Positions 49,896 through 57,644 of a stretch of 64,000 nucleotides of DNA are shown here, one piece after another. The stretch is from Alphaproteobacteria bacterium. Lineage in GTDB: Bacteria > Pseudomonadota > Alphaproteobacteria > Micropepsales > Micropepsaceae. The stretch spans positions 248,001 through 312,000 of the forward strand of contig JAFKEU010000004.1 in the NCBI GenBank assembly GCA_017308475.1. The letters are read 5' to 3'. The notes beneath the pieces are model-generated. The model was not told the DNA's origin and did not search any database. It saw only the letters and a list, made by a program, of their open reading frames with translations. Made by a program: the position numbers and the translations under genes. Each line of letters starts with the position of its first letter. Positions within the stretch are counted from its first letter, which is position 1.

Positions 49896-50393
49896 CTATC
49901 TGTTGAAAACTTCATCCTTTCCAACGCCCCAGATGCGCGTCCTGGAAATCCAGCCGTCGATGCCCTTGCCGTCGATGCGGCAGGCGTCCCGCCGGCAGGT
50001 CTTCACATCGGCCACGGCGCCCGGATCGGCCAGCGCCACCACCTTCCCATCGCCCGGCCTGGCATAGATCGGGGCACGGCCCTTGCCGGTGACGAGGACA
50101 GTACGCTTTTCCGACAGCATGCTGGCGCTGATCCAGCCCACCGCGCCATCCGGGGCCCGCACCTTGCGCCAGGCATCGAAACTGTTGAGCACGGCGAAGG
50201 GATACCCCTTGTGGCGATAGACCCACAGGATGCGGTGCCCATAGGTCGGGCCTTCGCGCAGATTTGCCTTGCTGACCCTCAGGCTGACATAACGCTGGAC
50301 CTTGGGCGCCTCCTGCGCCGCCAAAACGGCGGGGCCGCCCGAAAAGGCAGCCACCAGGACCATGGCAAGAAACGCGGAGAAGCGGCGCAACAT
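49896..50393 (-). CDS. Secreted SH3-domain protein
   Basis: 165 residues. Signal peptide MLRRFSAFLAMVLVAAFSGG...LAAQ, then two SH3-like beta-barrels: VSLRVSKANLREGPTYGHRI, LWVYRHKGYPFAVLNSFDAW, RKVRAPDGAVGWISASML, and a second unit APIYARPGDGKVVALADPGA ... CRIDGKGIDGWISRTRIWG. The NLR.GP...(I/V).W.Y...G.P pattern is that of the alphaproteobacterial SH3_4/DUF1058 family, thought to bind envelope peptides. Head-to-head with the 2-hydroxyacid dehydrogenase gene, an arrangement common in alphaproteobacteria. Convergent with purH. Confidence 0.9.
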   Translation of the reverse strand: MLRRFSAFLAMVLVAAFSGGPAVLAAQEAPKVQRYVSLRVSKANLREGPTYGHRILWVYRHKGYPFAVLNSFDAWRKVRAPDGAVGWISASMLSEKRTVLVTGKGRAPIYARPGDGKVVALADPGAVADVKTCRRDACRIDGKGIDGWISRTRIWGVGKDEVFNR

Positions 50394-50490
50394 CTCGGAA
50401 ACTCAGCGACTCGAATGATTTAGCAGCAGCAACCGCTTCCGTCATCCCCGCCGCTGGGCTTTAATGTATCCTCCATCCGAAAGCGCCCCC

Positions 50491-51477
50491 ATGCCAGGAA
50501 AGAAGCCGCTCGTCATCGTCACCCGCAAGCTGCCCGAGGCGGTGGAAACCCGGATGCGCGAACTGTTCGATGCGCGGCTGAACCTGAGCGATGCGCCCAT
50601 GACCCCGGCCCAGCTGGCCGAGGCGATGGCCAAGGCCGATGTGCTGGTCCCCACCGTCACCGACCGCATCGATGCGCGGCTGATCGAAAAGGCCGGAGCC
50701 AACCTGAAGCTGATCGCAAATTTCGGCACCGGCGTGGACAATATCGACGTGCGCGCCGCCACCGACAAGGGCATCACCGTCACCAACACGCCCGGCGTCC
50801 TGACCGAGGATACCGCCGACATGACCATGGCGCTGATCCTGGCAGTGCCCCGCCGGCTGGTGGAAGGCGTCAAGGCGCTGGAAGAAGACAGGTTCAAGGG
50901 CTGGTCGCCCACCTGGATGCTGGGTCATCGCCTTCAGGGCAAGCGCCTTGGCATTGTGGGCATGGGCCGCATCGGCCAGGCCGTGGCACGGCGGGCCCGC
51001 GCTTTCGGGCTGGGCATCCATTACCACAACCGCAAGCCGGTACATCCCGACATCGAACAGGAACTGGAGGCGACCTATTGGGACAGCCTGGACCAGATGC
51101 TGGCGCGGATGGACATCGTCTCGGTCAACTGCCCGCACACGCCTGCCACCTATCATCTTCTGTCGGCGCGGCGGCTGAAGCTGATGAAGCCCAGCGCCTA
51201 TATCGTCAACACCGCGCGCGGCGAGGTCATCGACGAAACCTGCCTGGCACAGATGCTGGAGAAGGGTCAATTGTCGGGCGCGGGGCTGGACGTGTTCGAG
51301 AATGAGCCGGCCGTCAACCCCAAGCTGCTCAAGGCGCACAATGTCGTGCTGCTGCCGCATATGGGTTCGGCAACGGTGGAGGGCCGCATCGACATGGGCG
51401 AAAAGGTGATCGTCAATATCCGCAGCTTCGTGGACGGCCATGCCCCGCCGGACCGGGTTATCCCCGCCATGCTGTAG
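50491..51477 (+). CDS. D-2-hydroxyacid dehydrogenase (glyoxylate/hydroxypyruvate reductase-like)
   Basis: 328 residues from ATG 50491 (MPGKKPLVIVTRKLPEAVET); an ATG at 50464 would add nine. D-isomer-specific dehydrogenase fold: IANFGTGVDNIDVRAATDKG, ITVTNTPGVLTEDTADMTMA, NAD-binding GKRLGIVGMGRIGQAVARRA, catalytic Arg in YIVNTARGEVIDE, Glu in VFENEPAVNPKLL and His in VVLLPHMGSATVE. GyaR/GhrB-like enzymes reduce glyoxylate or hydroxypyruvate. Divergent from the SH3 gene. The 215-bp gap after it holds no gene. Confidence 0.92.
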   Translation: MPGKKPLVIVTRKLPEAVETRMRELFDARLNLSDAPMTPAQLAEAMAKADVLVPTVTDRIDARLIEKAGANLKLIANFGTGVDNIDVRAATDKGITVTNTPGVLTEDTADMTMALILAVPRRLVEGVKALEEDRFKGWSPTWMLGHRLQGKRLGIVGMGRIGQAVARRARAFGLGIHYHNRKPVHPDIEQELEATYWDSLDQMLARMDIVSVNCPHTPATYHLLSARRLKLMKPSAYIVNTARGEVIDETCLAQMLEKGQLSGAGLDVFENEPAVNPKLLKAHNVVLLPHMGSATVEGRIDMGEKVIVNIRSFVDGHAPPDRVIPAML

Positions 51478-51692
51478 CATGCGCCGGAAACAGGTTTTCC
51501 AGGCGTGGTGCGGCCCTTTTGGGACTTTTTTCGGAGCCCCCTCCCCCTTGTCCAACACCGTCCTGTCCACAGCCCGCCTGACCTCTGTCCTTCCATCCTT
51601 CACCGCCGTCACGGCAGGCAGCGTACGAATACCGGCGCAAATGTCGACGTGGATTTCTCCATGCCGGAAAAAAGCGCGCTGAAGGAAACACC

Positions 51693-52610
51693 ATGACCGG
51701 CATCACACCCGTTTCCTTCCGGCTGTACGGCAGCGATTTCGACCGTTTCGCGCGCGAACTGGGTGCCTCGTTCGAGCGCTATGGCTTTGCCGTGGTCACC
51801 GATACCGACCTGGACCAGGACAGGATCGCGCTGGCGGTGGACGACGCCAAGGCGCTGTTCGCCCTGCCCGAGGACGTCAAGCGCGGCTACATCACGGGCG
51901 TGGGCAGCCAGCGCGGCTATGCGCCCTTCGGCAAGGAAGCCGCCAAGGGCGCAAGTCTGCATGATTTGAAAGAGTTCTGGCATGTCGGCCGCGACCTGGC
52001 GCCGGGCCATCCGCTGGCCGCGCTGATGCCGCCCAATGTCTGGCCGAAGGAAGTGCCCGGTTTTCGTGAGCACCAGACCTGGCTTTACGGGGCGCTGGAC
52101 CATCTGGGCGCGCGGATTCTGCAGGCGATCGCGCAGTATCTGGGCCTGTCGCGCCACCAGTTCGACGCGGCGATCCGGGACGGCAATTCCATCCTGCGCC
52201 TTTTGCATTATCCGCCGGTGCCCGCCGGCAGCCCGCATGTGCGCGCCGGGGCGCATGAGGACATCAACGCCATCACCCTGCTCTTGGGGGCAGAGGAGGC
52301 CGGGCTGGAAGTGCTGGACCGGGACGGCACCTGGCTGCCCATCAACGCCCCGCCGGGCGCGGTGGTGTGCAATATCGGCGACATGCTGGCGCGCAACGTG
52401 TGCGGGCGGCTGCCGTCAACCACCCATCGGGTGGTCAATCCGGCGCCGGAACGGCGCGGGGTGCCGCGCTATTCCATGCCCTTCTTCCTGCATTTCGCGC
52501 CGGACTATGTGATCGCGCCGCTGCCCGGCTGCGACATGGAGAAGGCGCAGCCGCCGATCACCGCCAACGACTATCTGCAGGAGCGACTGCGCGAGATCCG
52601 GCTGCTTTAG
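51693..52610 (+). CDS. Isopenicillin N synthase-family 2OG-Fe(II) dioxygenase
   Basis: 305 residues, ATG 51693 with AAGGAAA upstream. N-terminal DIOX_N-like part (ELGASFERYGFAVVTDTDLD) and jelly-roll core with iron ligands His188-Asp190 in AGAHEDINAITLLLG and His245 in RLPSTTHRVVNP, plus the Arg-x-Ser 2OG clamp in VPRYSMPFFLHF (Arg259, Ser261). Enzymes of this type hydroxylate or desaturate small molecules with O2 and 2-oxoglutarate; true penicillin synthesis is not implied. Monocistronic, followed by a REP-like palindrome. Confidence 0.9.
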   Translation: MTGITPVSFRLYGSDFDRFARELGASFERYGFAVVTDTDLDQDRIALAVDDAKALFALPEDVKRGYITGVGSQRGYAPFGKEAAKGASLHDLKEFWHVGRDLAPGHPLAALMPPNVWPKEVPGFREHQTWLYGALDHLGARILQAIAQYLGLSRHQFDAAIRDGNSILRLLHYPPVPAGSPHVRAGAHEDINAITLLLGAEEAGLEVLDRDGTWLPINAPPGAVVCNIGDMLARNVCGRLPSTTHRVVNPAPERRGVPRYSMPFFLHFAPDYVIAPLPGCDMEKAQPPITANDYLQERLREIRLL

Positions 52611-52654
52611 ACTGGAGCGGCTTTCATCACCGCGGCCGAGAGGCGCGCGCCGAT

Positions 52655-52682
52655 ATGTCCGCTTCCGGCCCAAAGCGGACAT
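52655..52682. repeat. REP-like palindrome, copy 1
   Basis: ATGTCCGCTT (52655-52664) and AAGCGGACAT (52673-52682) form a perfect 10-bp stem with an 8-nt loop. Related copies lie at 53878-53905 and 55049-55073, so the three bracket two genes. Such ATGTCCGC...GCGGACAT elements are familiar intergenic repeats in alphaproteobacteria. Confidence 0.8.
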
Positions 52683-52755
52683 AGTGGCAAGTGGCGCTTG
52701 GTAGCCCCTCATTGAGCTGCAACCGTGGCGTTGAGTATCGCACGAAGGTGCTGCT

Positions 52756-53778
52756 ATGTCTGAAGCAAGCGGAGTACGCGCGGTGAAGACGAAATTTCGA
52801 ACGAGGTTGCGGGTCCGACTTGCTAAACCGCTGACCACCACAGAGAAGTCGTACGTGTTTGTGGTCGGCGGCAAGAACGTAATTCTGGAGTCCCAGGACA
52901 GAGCGGGTACCCTTGAGGGCGCAACATGGGTTGTATTTAGAGCCGGTGGCTTTGAGACAGAAAAAGAAGCCCAAGAATTCGGCCAACACCTAAAGAGCAT
53001 TGTAGATTTTGCAGGGGTTTGCGACAGGTTGGGCGTTGATGTCGGGCAGGATCGGGCGACATCCGTTTTTACGCAAGCAGGCATCGAGGCCATAATTCCA
53101 ACGCTGCCGGGAACGTCGGAGAATGATCGTTATTGGGGGGCAAACATTCACGGGTTGATGGTGATGCCCGATGATGAACACAACCGCATCTTACAGGTGA
53201 ATATCGAAGCGAAGGTCACAGCTGATCCCAAGCAATTCTATGGGTGCATTGCTGAGCTGGGTGAGAATTGGCCTCCTGTTAAGCCGACCGTGACCAAGGG
53301 ATTATGGTTGCTCAATCAAGCGCTTTTGACCTCGGAATCGGTCGCCCAAATCGTCCTGGCAATTTCTGCCGTGGAAGAAATGGGACAAGATGAAAAATGG
53401 TCGCCTAACCAACTTCAAATTATTGAGCGGTTACAGGCTCAAGTCATGGACAGCGCTGATCTTGGTGAAGAGCGCCTAGAGGTAGCCAGCGCTCTGAAAA
53501 GCATTTTCAAATTAAGCCTGCGCCAAGGCGTCCTGCGGCTGCTCGTGCGTGTCGGCCTCCCGCATCTGAAAACGGAATGGGACGCAATCTATGGCGAGCG
53601 CAGCGCACTGGTTCACGGAACTGCGGGTATTACGGACCGTCAACTCGAGGAGTTAGCTACGAAAACAGTATCGATCTGCGGGGCAATCGTCTTAGCTACG
53701 GCGCAGCTCGATGGGTGCAAAATTCCTGCGGCGGCCCGGCTTCATTTCCCCGCCATTCCGGCACCGATTGAAAATTGA
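52756..53778 (+). CDS. HEPN-type (Apea-like) protein, possible defence or stress gene
   Basis: 340 residues from ATG 52756. Visibly less GC-rich than its neighbours and less biased in third positions, suggesting acquisition. N-terminal two-thirds are a soluble beta-rich region (SYVFVVGGKNVILESQDRAG, DVGQDRATSVFTQAGIEAII), then a helical domain (LALISAVEEM-type: IVLAISAVEEMGQDEKWSPN, ERLEVASALKSIFKLSLRQG) ending with the HEPN catalytic-type motif RSALVH (R-x4-H) in WDAIYGERSALVHGTAGITD. HEPN domains are often RNases in abortive-infection and toxin systems. No toxin partner is adjacent; palindromes lie on both sides. Function is inferred from the motif only. Confidence 0.7.
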   Translation: MSEASGVRAVKTKFRTRLRVRLAKPLTTTEKSYVFVVGGKNVILESQDRAGTLEGATWVVFRAGGFETEKEAQEFGQHLKSIVDFAGVCDRLGVDVGQDRATSVFTQAGIEAIIPTLPGTSENDRYWGANIHGLMVMPDDEHNRILQVNIEAKVTADPKQFYGCIAELGENWPPVKPTVTKGLWLLNQALLTSESVAQIVLAISAVEEMGQDEKWSPNQLQIIERLQAQVMDSADLGEERLEVASALKSIFKLSLRQGVLRLLVRVGLPHLKTEWDAIYGERSALVHGTAGITDRQLEELATKTVSICGAIVLATAQLDGCKIPAAARLHFPAIPAPIEN

Positions 53779-53877
53779 GAGAAGTCGCCATCCGACGCCA
53801 ACGATCAGCCGCGCCCTTGGTATGAGGCATAGGAGTCTGGAAAGGCCATAATACCATTAGGAAGCTTCCAGTCAGCA

Positions 53878-53905
53878 ATGTCCGCTTCTGGCGCAAACCG
53901 GACGT
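53878..53905. repeat. REP-like palindrome, copy 2 (imperfect)
   Basis: ATGTCCGCTT (53878-53887) pairs imperfectly with AAACCGGACGT (53895-53905). Same family as the copies at 52655 and 55049; it separates the HEPN gene from the phosphotriesterase gene. Confidence 0.65.
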
Positions 53906-53911
53906 CCGGGG

Positions 53912-54988
53912 TCACATGGTCAGGCCAAAAAAGCGCCTGGGGTTTTCCACCGTGATCGTGCGAATGGCCTGTTCGGATACACCGATGCCCCGCAGATACG
54001 GTATCAGCCTGCGGGTGGTGAACAGCACGCCTTCCACCGGGTCAAGCCTGCTTCTGAAATCCTTCACCGCGTCAGGCAGGAGCGTGCCTCCGAACTCGAC
54101 ATCCTGTGAAATAAAAAGCCTCTCGGCGAAGCCGGCATCGATCAGGCGCCTGATACATTCCGCCCGCCTCTCAAACGAAGGCCTGGCGTTGGGCCTGATC
54201 CCGCGATGGACGTGATCCATGCCCAGCGAATAACCGCGCCTCACGAGGCCCAGAAAATACTCCAGCTCGCCACTGTCGTCGCTGTGATCAAAGGAGACCT
54301 TGCCGGGGTTCATGCCCTCTTCATCGAGAATGGCGACCAGATTGTCCGCGGCTCGATCCACGGCGTGGGTATGAATGCGTATTGCCGCGCCAGTCGCCCT
54401 GCTGGCCCGCACAGCGGCCCGCAATCCCGTGCTTTCAAGGTCCGTCGGCTCTTTTGCCACGATGCCGATCTTGATGACCCCTGCCTTGATGCCGGTACCG
54501 TCAATCCCGTCCTCGATTTCGCCTTTGAAGAACTGGCAAAGCCCATCGATCGTGCGCGATGGCATTGAAACACCGGGATATTGTGGCGGGAAGAATCGCT
54601 GGCCGGTGGCTGCGATCATGTTGATGCCGGACTTCCGCGAGACCTGTTCCAGGAAACGAATGTCCCGCCCGACATCATAGGTGGTGAGATCGACGATGGT
54701 CCTGATGCCCGCCGCCCGCGCCGGTCCAAGGCTTTTGATGGTCTGAGCCGTAAACGCCGCCCTGTCGCCGTTCGGCCATTTGTCCAAAAAATATGGTCCG
54801 TCGGCTATGTGCTCATGCGGCAGGGTGCAACCGAGCGCCGACACATCGACCGCGCCCAGCACCGTTTGCACGATGCCGTTGGACAGGCCCCGCTCGCCCG
54901 ACGATTTTGCCGCTCCGGAAAGCGGTTGGGCCATACCCGCCGAAATGCCGAGTGCCGCAGATCCCTTCAGGAACGCCCGCCGGTGCAT
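53912..54988 (-). CDS. Phosphotriesterase-family metal hydrolase, Tat-exported
   Basis: 358 residues from ATG 54988. Twin-arginine signal (HRRAFLKGSAALGISAGMAQ). Binuclear amidohydrolase barrel of the PTE/lactonase-like family: HxH in ALGCTLPHEHIADGPYFLD, the carbamylated-lysine strand GIKAGVIKIGIVAKEP, histidines in AIRIHTHAVD and VSFDHSDDSGELEYFLGLV, and the C-terminal aspartate in RLFISQDVEFGG. Members hydrolyse lactones or phosphotriesters; the substrate here is unknown. It stands alone between two palindromes and its base use resembles the core genome, unlike the HEPN gene. Confidence 0.9.
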   Translation of the reverse strand: MHRRAFLKGSAALGISAGMAQPLSGAAKSSGERGLSNGIVQTVLGAVDVSALGCTLPHEHIADGPYFLDKWPNGDRAAFTAQTIKSLGPARAAGIRTIVDLTTYDVGRDIRFLEQVSRKSGINMIAATGQRFFPPQYPGVSMPSRTIDGLCQFFKGEIEDGIDGTGIKAGVIKIGIVAKEPTDLESTGLRAAVRASRATGAAIRIHTHAVDRAADNLVAILDEEGMNPGKVSFDHSDDSGELEYFLGLVRRGYSLGMDHVHRGIRPNARPSFERRAECIRRLIDAGFAERLFISQDVEFGGTLLPDAVKDFRSRLDPVEGVLFTTRRLIPYLRGIGVSEQAIRTITVENPRRFFGLTM

Positions 54989-55048
54989 GATGCGCTTCGC
55001 CCTGTTCTGTATCGGTCGTATAGGAATTATTCTGCACGAAATAGGGAT

Positions 55049-55073
55049 TGTCCGCCCTGACGCAAAGCGGACA
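55049..55073. repeat. REP-like palindrome, copy 3
   Basis: TGTCCGC (55049-55055) and GCGGACA (55067-55073) form a 7-bp stem. Third member of the set at 52655 and 53878, between the phosphotriesterase and dienelactone hydrolase genes. Confidence 0.7.
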
Positions 55074-55103
55074 TGGCCTGCCGCGCTTCGGCGGGTCGTA
55101 TCT

Positions 55104-55853
55104 TCACTTTTCGCCGCCCTTCAGCGTGGCGTCGAACAGTTCGACCAGCTTTTCGAAGGCGCGTTCGGCCTGAAGTTCATTGTAGACGTCGCGTCCGGGC
55201 ACCGTCCATCCGTGCCGTGCGCCCTCATAGGTCTCGCTCTGGAATGCCCCATGCCAGTCGCGCAGCGCCTGTTCCAGGGTGGCGATCTGATCGGCGGTCA
55301 TGGACCGGTCTTCCACCGCGTGGCCGAAATAGAGTCGTGCCGTCACGCGCGGCAGCTGCAGGTGCGGGCTGTCGGGCCTGTCGGTGACCAGCATGCCGCC
55401 ATGCAAGGAAGCGGCGGCCGCGATCATGTCGGGCACGGCCGCCGCGGTGCGCAGCGCCATGGCGCCGGTGAAGCAATAGCCGACCACGCCCAGCTTGCCG
55501 GGCCCCACGCCCTTCTGGCGCGACAGGAATTGCGCATAGGCGGCGCCGTCACTTTGCATCTGCGCCGCCGTCTCCGCCTGGAACAGCGCGCCCAGCACCT
55601 TCTGGCGCTCGCCTTCGTCCGCCGGCTCGAAGCCGTTCTCGCGGATCGGCGACCTGCGGAAGAAGACGTTGGGCATCAGCACCGCGAAGCCTTTTTCCGC
55701 CAGTCTTTTCGCCATGCCGATATTGGCGGGGCGGATGCCCCAGATATCCGTGTAAAAAAGGATAGCGGGAAATTCGGCGACGGCATCGGGACGGAACAAC
55801 AGCGCTTCGACGCCCGCGCCATCGCGGTCGATCTCAAGTTTTTCGGTGATCAT
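55104..55853 (-). CDS. Dienelactone hydrolase-family protein
   Basis: 249 residues from ATG 55853, overlapping the histidine phosphatase gene by 20 bp. Alpha/beta-hydrolase of the DLH family: FPAILFYTDIWGIRPANIGM, nucleophile elbow KLGVVGYCFTGAMALRTAAA with Cys as nucleophile, acid in YFGHAVEDRSMTADQI and His in YEGARHGWTVPGRDVY. Cys-type nucleophiles are normal for dienelactone hydrolases, which open lactones in ring-cleavage routes; many homologues have other ester substrates. The elbow GYCFTG lacks the usual second Gly (GYCxGG). Substrate not determined. Confidence 0.9.
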   Translation of the reverse strand: MITEKLEIDRDGAGVEALLFRPDAVAEFPAILFYTDIWGIRPANIGMAKRLAEKGFAVLMPNVFFRRSPIRENGFEPADEGERQKVLGALFQAETAAQMQSDGAAYAQFLSRQKGVGPGKLGVVGYCFTGAMALRTAAAVPDMIAAAASLHGGMLVTDRPDSPHLQLPRVTARLYFGHAVEDRSMTADQIATLEQALRDWHGAFQSETYEGARHGWTVPGRDVYNELQAERAFEKLVELFDATLKGGEK

Positions 55854-56433
55854 GACTTTCTTCGTACATGACGGCATTCCAGTAACGCACACGATGGCTT
55901 CCGGTGCGCGAAAAACCCCGCCCGCGCAGGACATGCCCGATCATGGCGTTGAAATAGCCATGGGCGACAAGCGCGGCGGCGCCGTTTTCGCGCGCGCGCG
56001 CGATCAGGATGTCGGCCGCCTGACCCGCGCGGTGTCTCGCTTTTCTGTAATCTTCGATTCCCGGCGTATATCCCGCATGCCAGAGGATGCGCGACACCAC
56101 CGCCCATGTGGGCACCGTCAGGGCGACCAGCGGAATGCGCGGACTGGCCAGCGGCGCCTCGGCGAACAAGGGATCGACCAGAAGCTCGGCATGTGGCGCC
56201 AGAGCCCGGGCGCTTTCGGTGCTGCGCGGCCGGTCGCTGGTGAATACCGCATCCAGTTCGCGCACCAGGTCGCGCAATTCTTCCGGCGGCAGGCTTTCCG
56301 GATCCAGGCCGGCCGCTTCATAGGCATCGATATAGTCGGCAAAGCCCCTGTGACCGGTGCGCGGGCTTAGCGCGATGGCCGGCTGGCCGTGACGGATGAG
56401 AATGACGCGCGCCCGCGCGTCTGTCTGGATCAC
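55834..56433 (-). CDS. Histidine phosphatase superfamily protein
   Basis: 199 residues. Starts MIQTDARARVILIRHGQPAI with the catalytic RHG at residues ~14-16, followed by VFTSDRPRSTESARALAPHA and the second His in NGAAALVAHGYFNAMIGHVL. These are the phosphoglycerate-mutase-like branch-1 signatures. Acts on a phosphorylated small molecule or as a phosphatase of unknown target. The stop overlaps the DLH gene start, implying coupled expression. Confidence 0.9.
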   Translation of the reverse strand: MIQTDARARVILIRHGQPAIALSPRTGHRGFADYIDAYEAAGLDPESLPPEELRDLVRELDAVFTSDRPRSTESARALAPHAELLVDPLFAEAPLASPRIPLVALTVPTWAVVSRILWHAGYTPGIEDYRKARHRAGQAADILIARARENGAAALVAHGYFNAMIGHVLRGRGFSRTGSHRVRYWNAVMYEESHDHRKT

Positions 56434-56782
56434 GTTGCGTGCCCCTCAGCATTTCCGGCATGGCGATCGAACTGATGCATCAAGAGGCAAACCATGAATT
56501 TGTTCGAGCATAATGGCCGAGTCTGATGGTCGGGAAGATGATGGGAAGCCCCCGAATCTACAGCAACAATGCTCAAGGCGGAGGCCGCTCGCCTAATTTC
56601 TAGGCAGTCATGTGTTGCATCGCAACAACTCTATGTCAAATCCCGCATTCCGCAGACGCAAAACCCCGAAAGGGACCATCGTGTCGTATTGAAGAATAGC
56701 GCTCAAATCAGAAATGTCAGCCTGTTCCGGGCAATTCCCGAGGGACGCATGCGCCAAGAGGCGCTGCTCAGCGAGAGGATCA
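56434..56782. other. Gene-free stretch before the porin gene
   Basis: About 350 bases without a credible gene. It holds a short palindrome GTTGC-ATC-GCAAC (56614-56626) that may be a regulator site, and the ribosome site GAGAGGAT at its end. AT-rich patches near 56490-56520 and 56690-56720 could be promoter elements; none is clear. Confidence 0.45.
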
Positions 56783-57574
56783 ATGATGAAAAATTTGACG
56801 AAGACGTTTCTGGGTGCGGCGAGCCTTGTGGCCCTGTTCGCCGGCAACGCCTATGCCGATGACGGGATCCTGGGCCCGGACTTCTCGGTTTCCGCGGCAG
56901 TCGCGATGCAGTCGGACTATCGTTTCCGCGGCATCTCCCAGAACAACAAGGAAGTGACTCCCGAGGCCACGCTCAATGTTTCCGGCCCGGAAGGCTTTTA
57001 CGCAGGCACCTGGTGGGCCAAGACCGACTGGGGCGTGCTGCGTCCGTCGGGCGGCGCCAACAATCCGTCGATGGAAGCGGATTTCTATGCGGGCAAGCAC
57101 ACCGACCTGTGGGGTACCGACCTGAACGTCGAGGCCTATTACTATGCCTATCCCGACTACCACAGCGGCGCCGTTCCCAACGCCAGCTTCTTCGAAATGA
57201 TCACCCAGCTCAGCCACACCTTCGGTCCGGTCTCGGTGACCGGCACCTGGGCCTATTCGCCCCAGTTCTCGCTGGACGGCGGAACGGGCAACTATCTGGC
57301 GGGCAACGTCACCGTGCCGGTGAACGACTGGCTGTCGGTCAGCGCGAATGTGGGCCATCAGTGGGTCCAGGCCGCCAAGTTCGCGGGCTCGTCCGACTAC
57401 ACCCATGCCGACTTCGGCGCGACCCTGACCTACAAGAGCCTGTCGCTGGACCTGCGTTACGTCACCACGGACCTCAACAAGACCAGCTGCGGCTTCTACA
57501 TGGGCACCACCAACGCCTGCTCCGGCGGCTTTGTCGGCCTGCTCACCTACAGCGTCTCCAGCTGGCCCTGGTAA
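56783..57574 (+). CDS. TorF-family putative porin
   Basis: 263 residues from ATG 56783 (MMKNLTKTFLGAASLVALFA, signal peptide to NAYA). The mature N terminus DFSVSAAVAMQSDYRFRGIS QNNKEVTPEATLNV is the signature of the TorF/Gcw_chp family, followed by alternating amphipathic strands (GFYAGTWWAKTDWGV, DLNVEAYYYAYPDYHSG, VSVTGTWAYSPQFSLDGGTG, LSVSANVGHQWVQAAKF) and a terminal aromatic (SVSSWPW). A 12-14-strand outer-membrane barrel is expected. Substrate unknown. Monocistronic with a strong terminator 24 bp downstream. Confidence 0.93.
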   Translation: MMKNLTKTFLGAASLVALFAGNAYADDGILGPDFSVSAAVAMQSDYRFRGISQNNKEVTPEATLNVSGPEGFYAGTWWAKTDWGVLRPSGGANNPSMEADFYAGKHTDLWGTDLNVEAYYYAYPDYHSGAVPNASFFEMITQLSHTFGPVSVTGTWAYSPQFSLDGGTGNYLAGNVTVPVNDWLSVSANVGHQWVQAAKFAGSSDYTHADFGATLTYKSLSLDLRYVTTDLNKTSCGFYMGTTNACSGGFVGLLTYSVSSWPW

Positions 57575-57597
57575 CAGCCGGCCTCCGGACAAAGACG

Positions 57598-57627
57598 AAA
57601 GGCCCGCGGCAACCCCGCGGGCCTTTT
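57598..57627 (+). terminator. Rho-independent terminator, probably bidirectional
   Basis: AAAGGCCCGCGG and CCGCGGGCCTTT form a 12-bp stem with a 5-nt loop, ending in TTTT on the + strand and AAA on the other side. It serves the porin gene and probably also the converging histidine kinase gene (stop at 57645). Confidence 0.88.
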
Positions 57628-57644
57628 GCTTGGGGACCGGTGCC

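Noticed and set aside
51693..52610. Beta-lactam synthesis enzyme
   Set aside because: Only the general IPNS-like dioxygenase fold is visible; no ACV synthetase or other pathway gene nearby.
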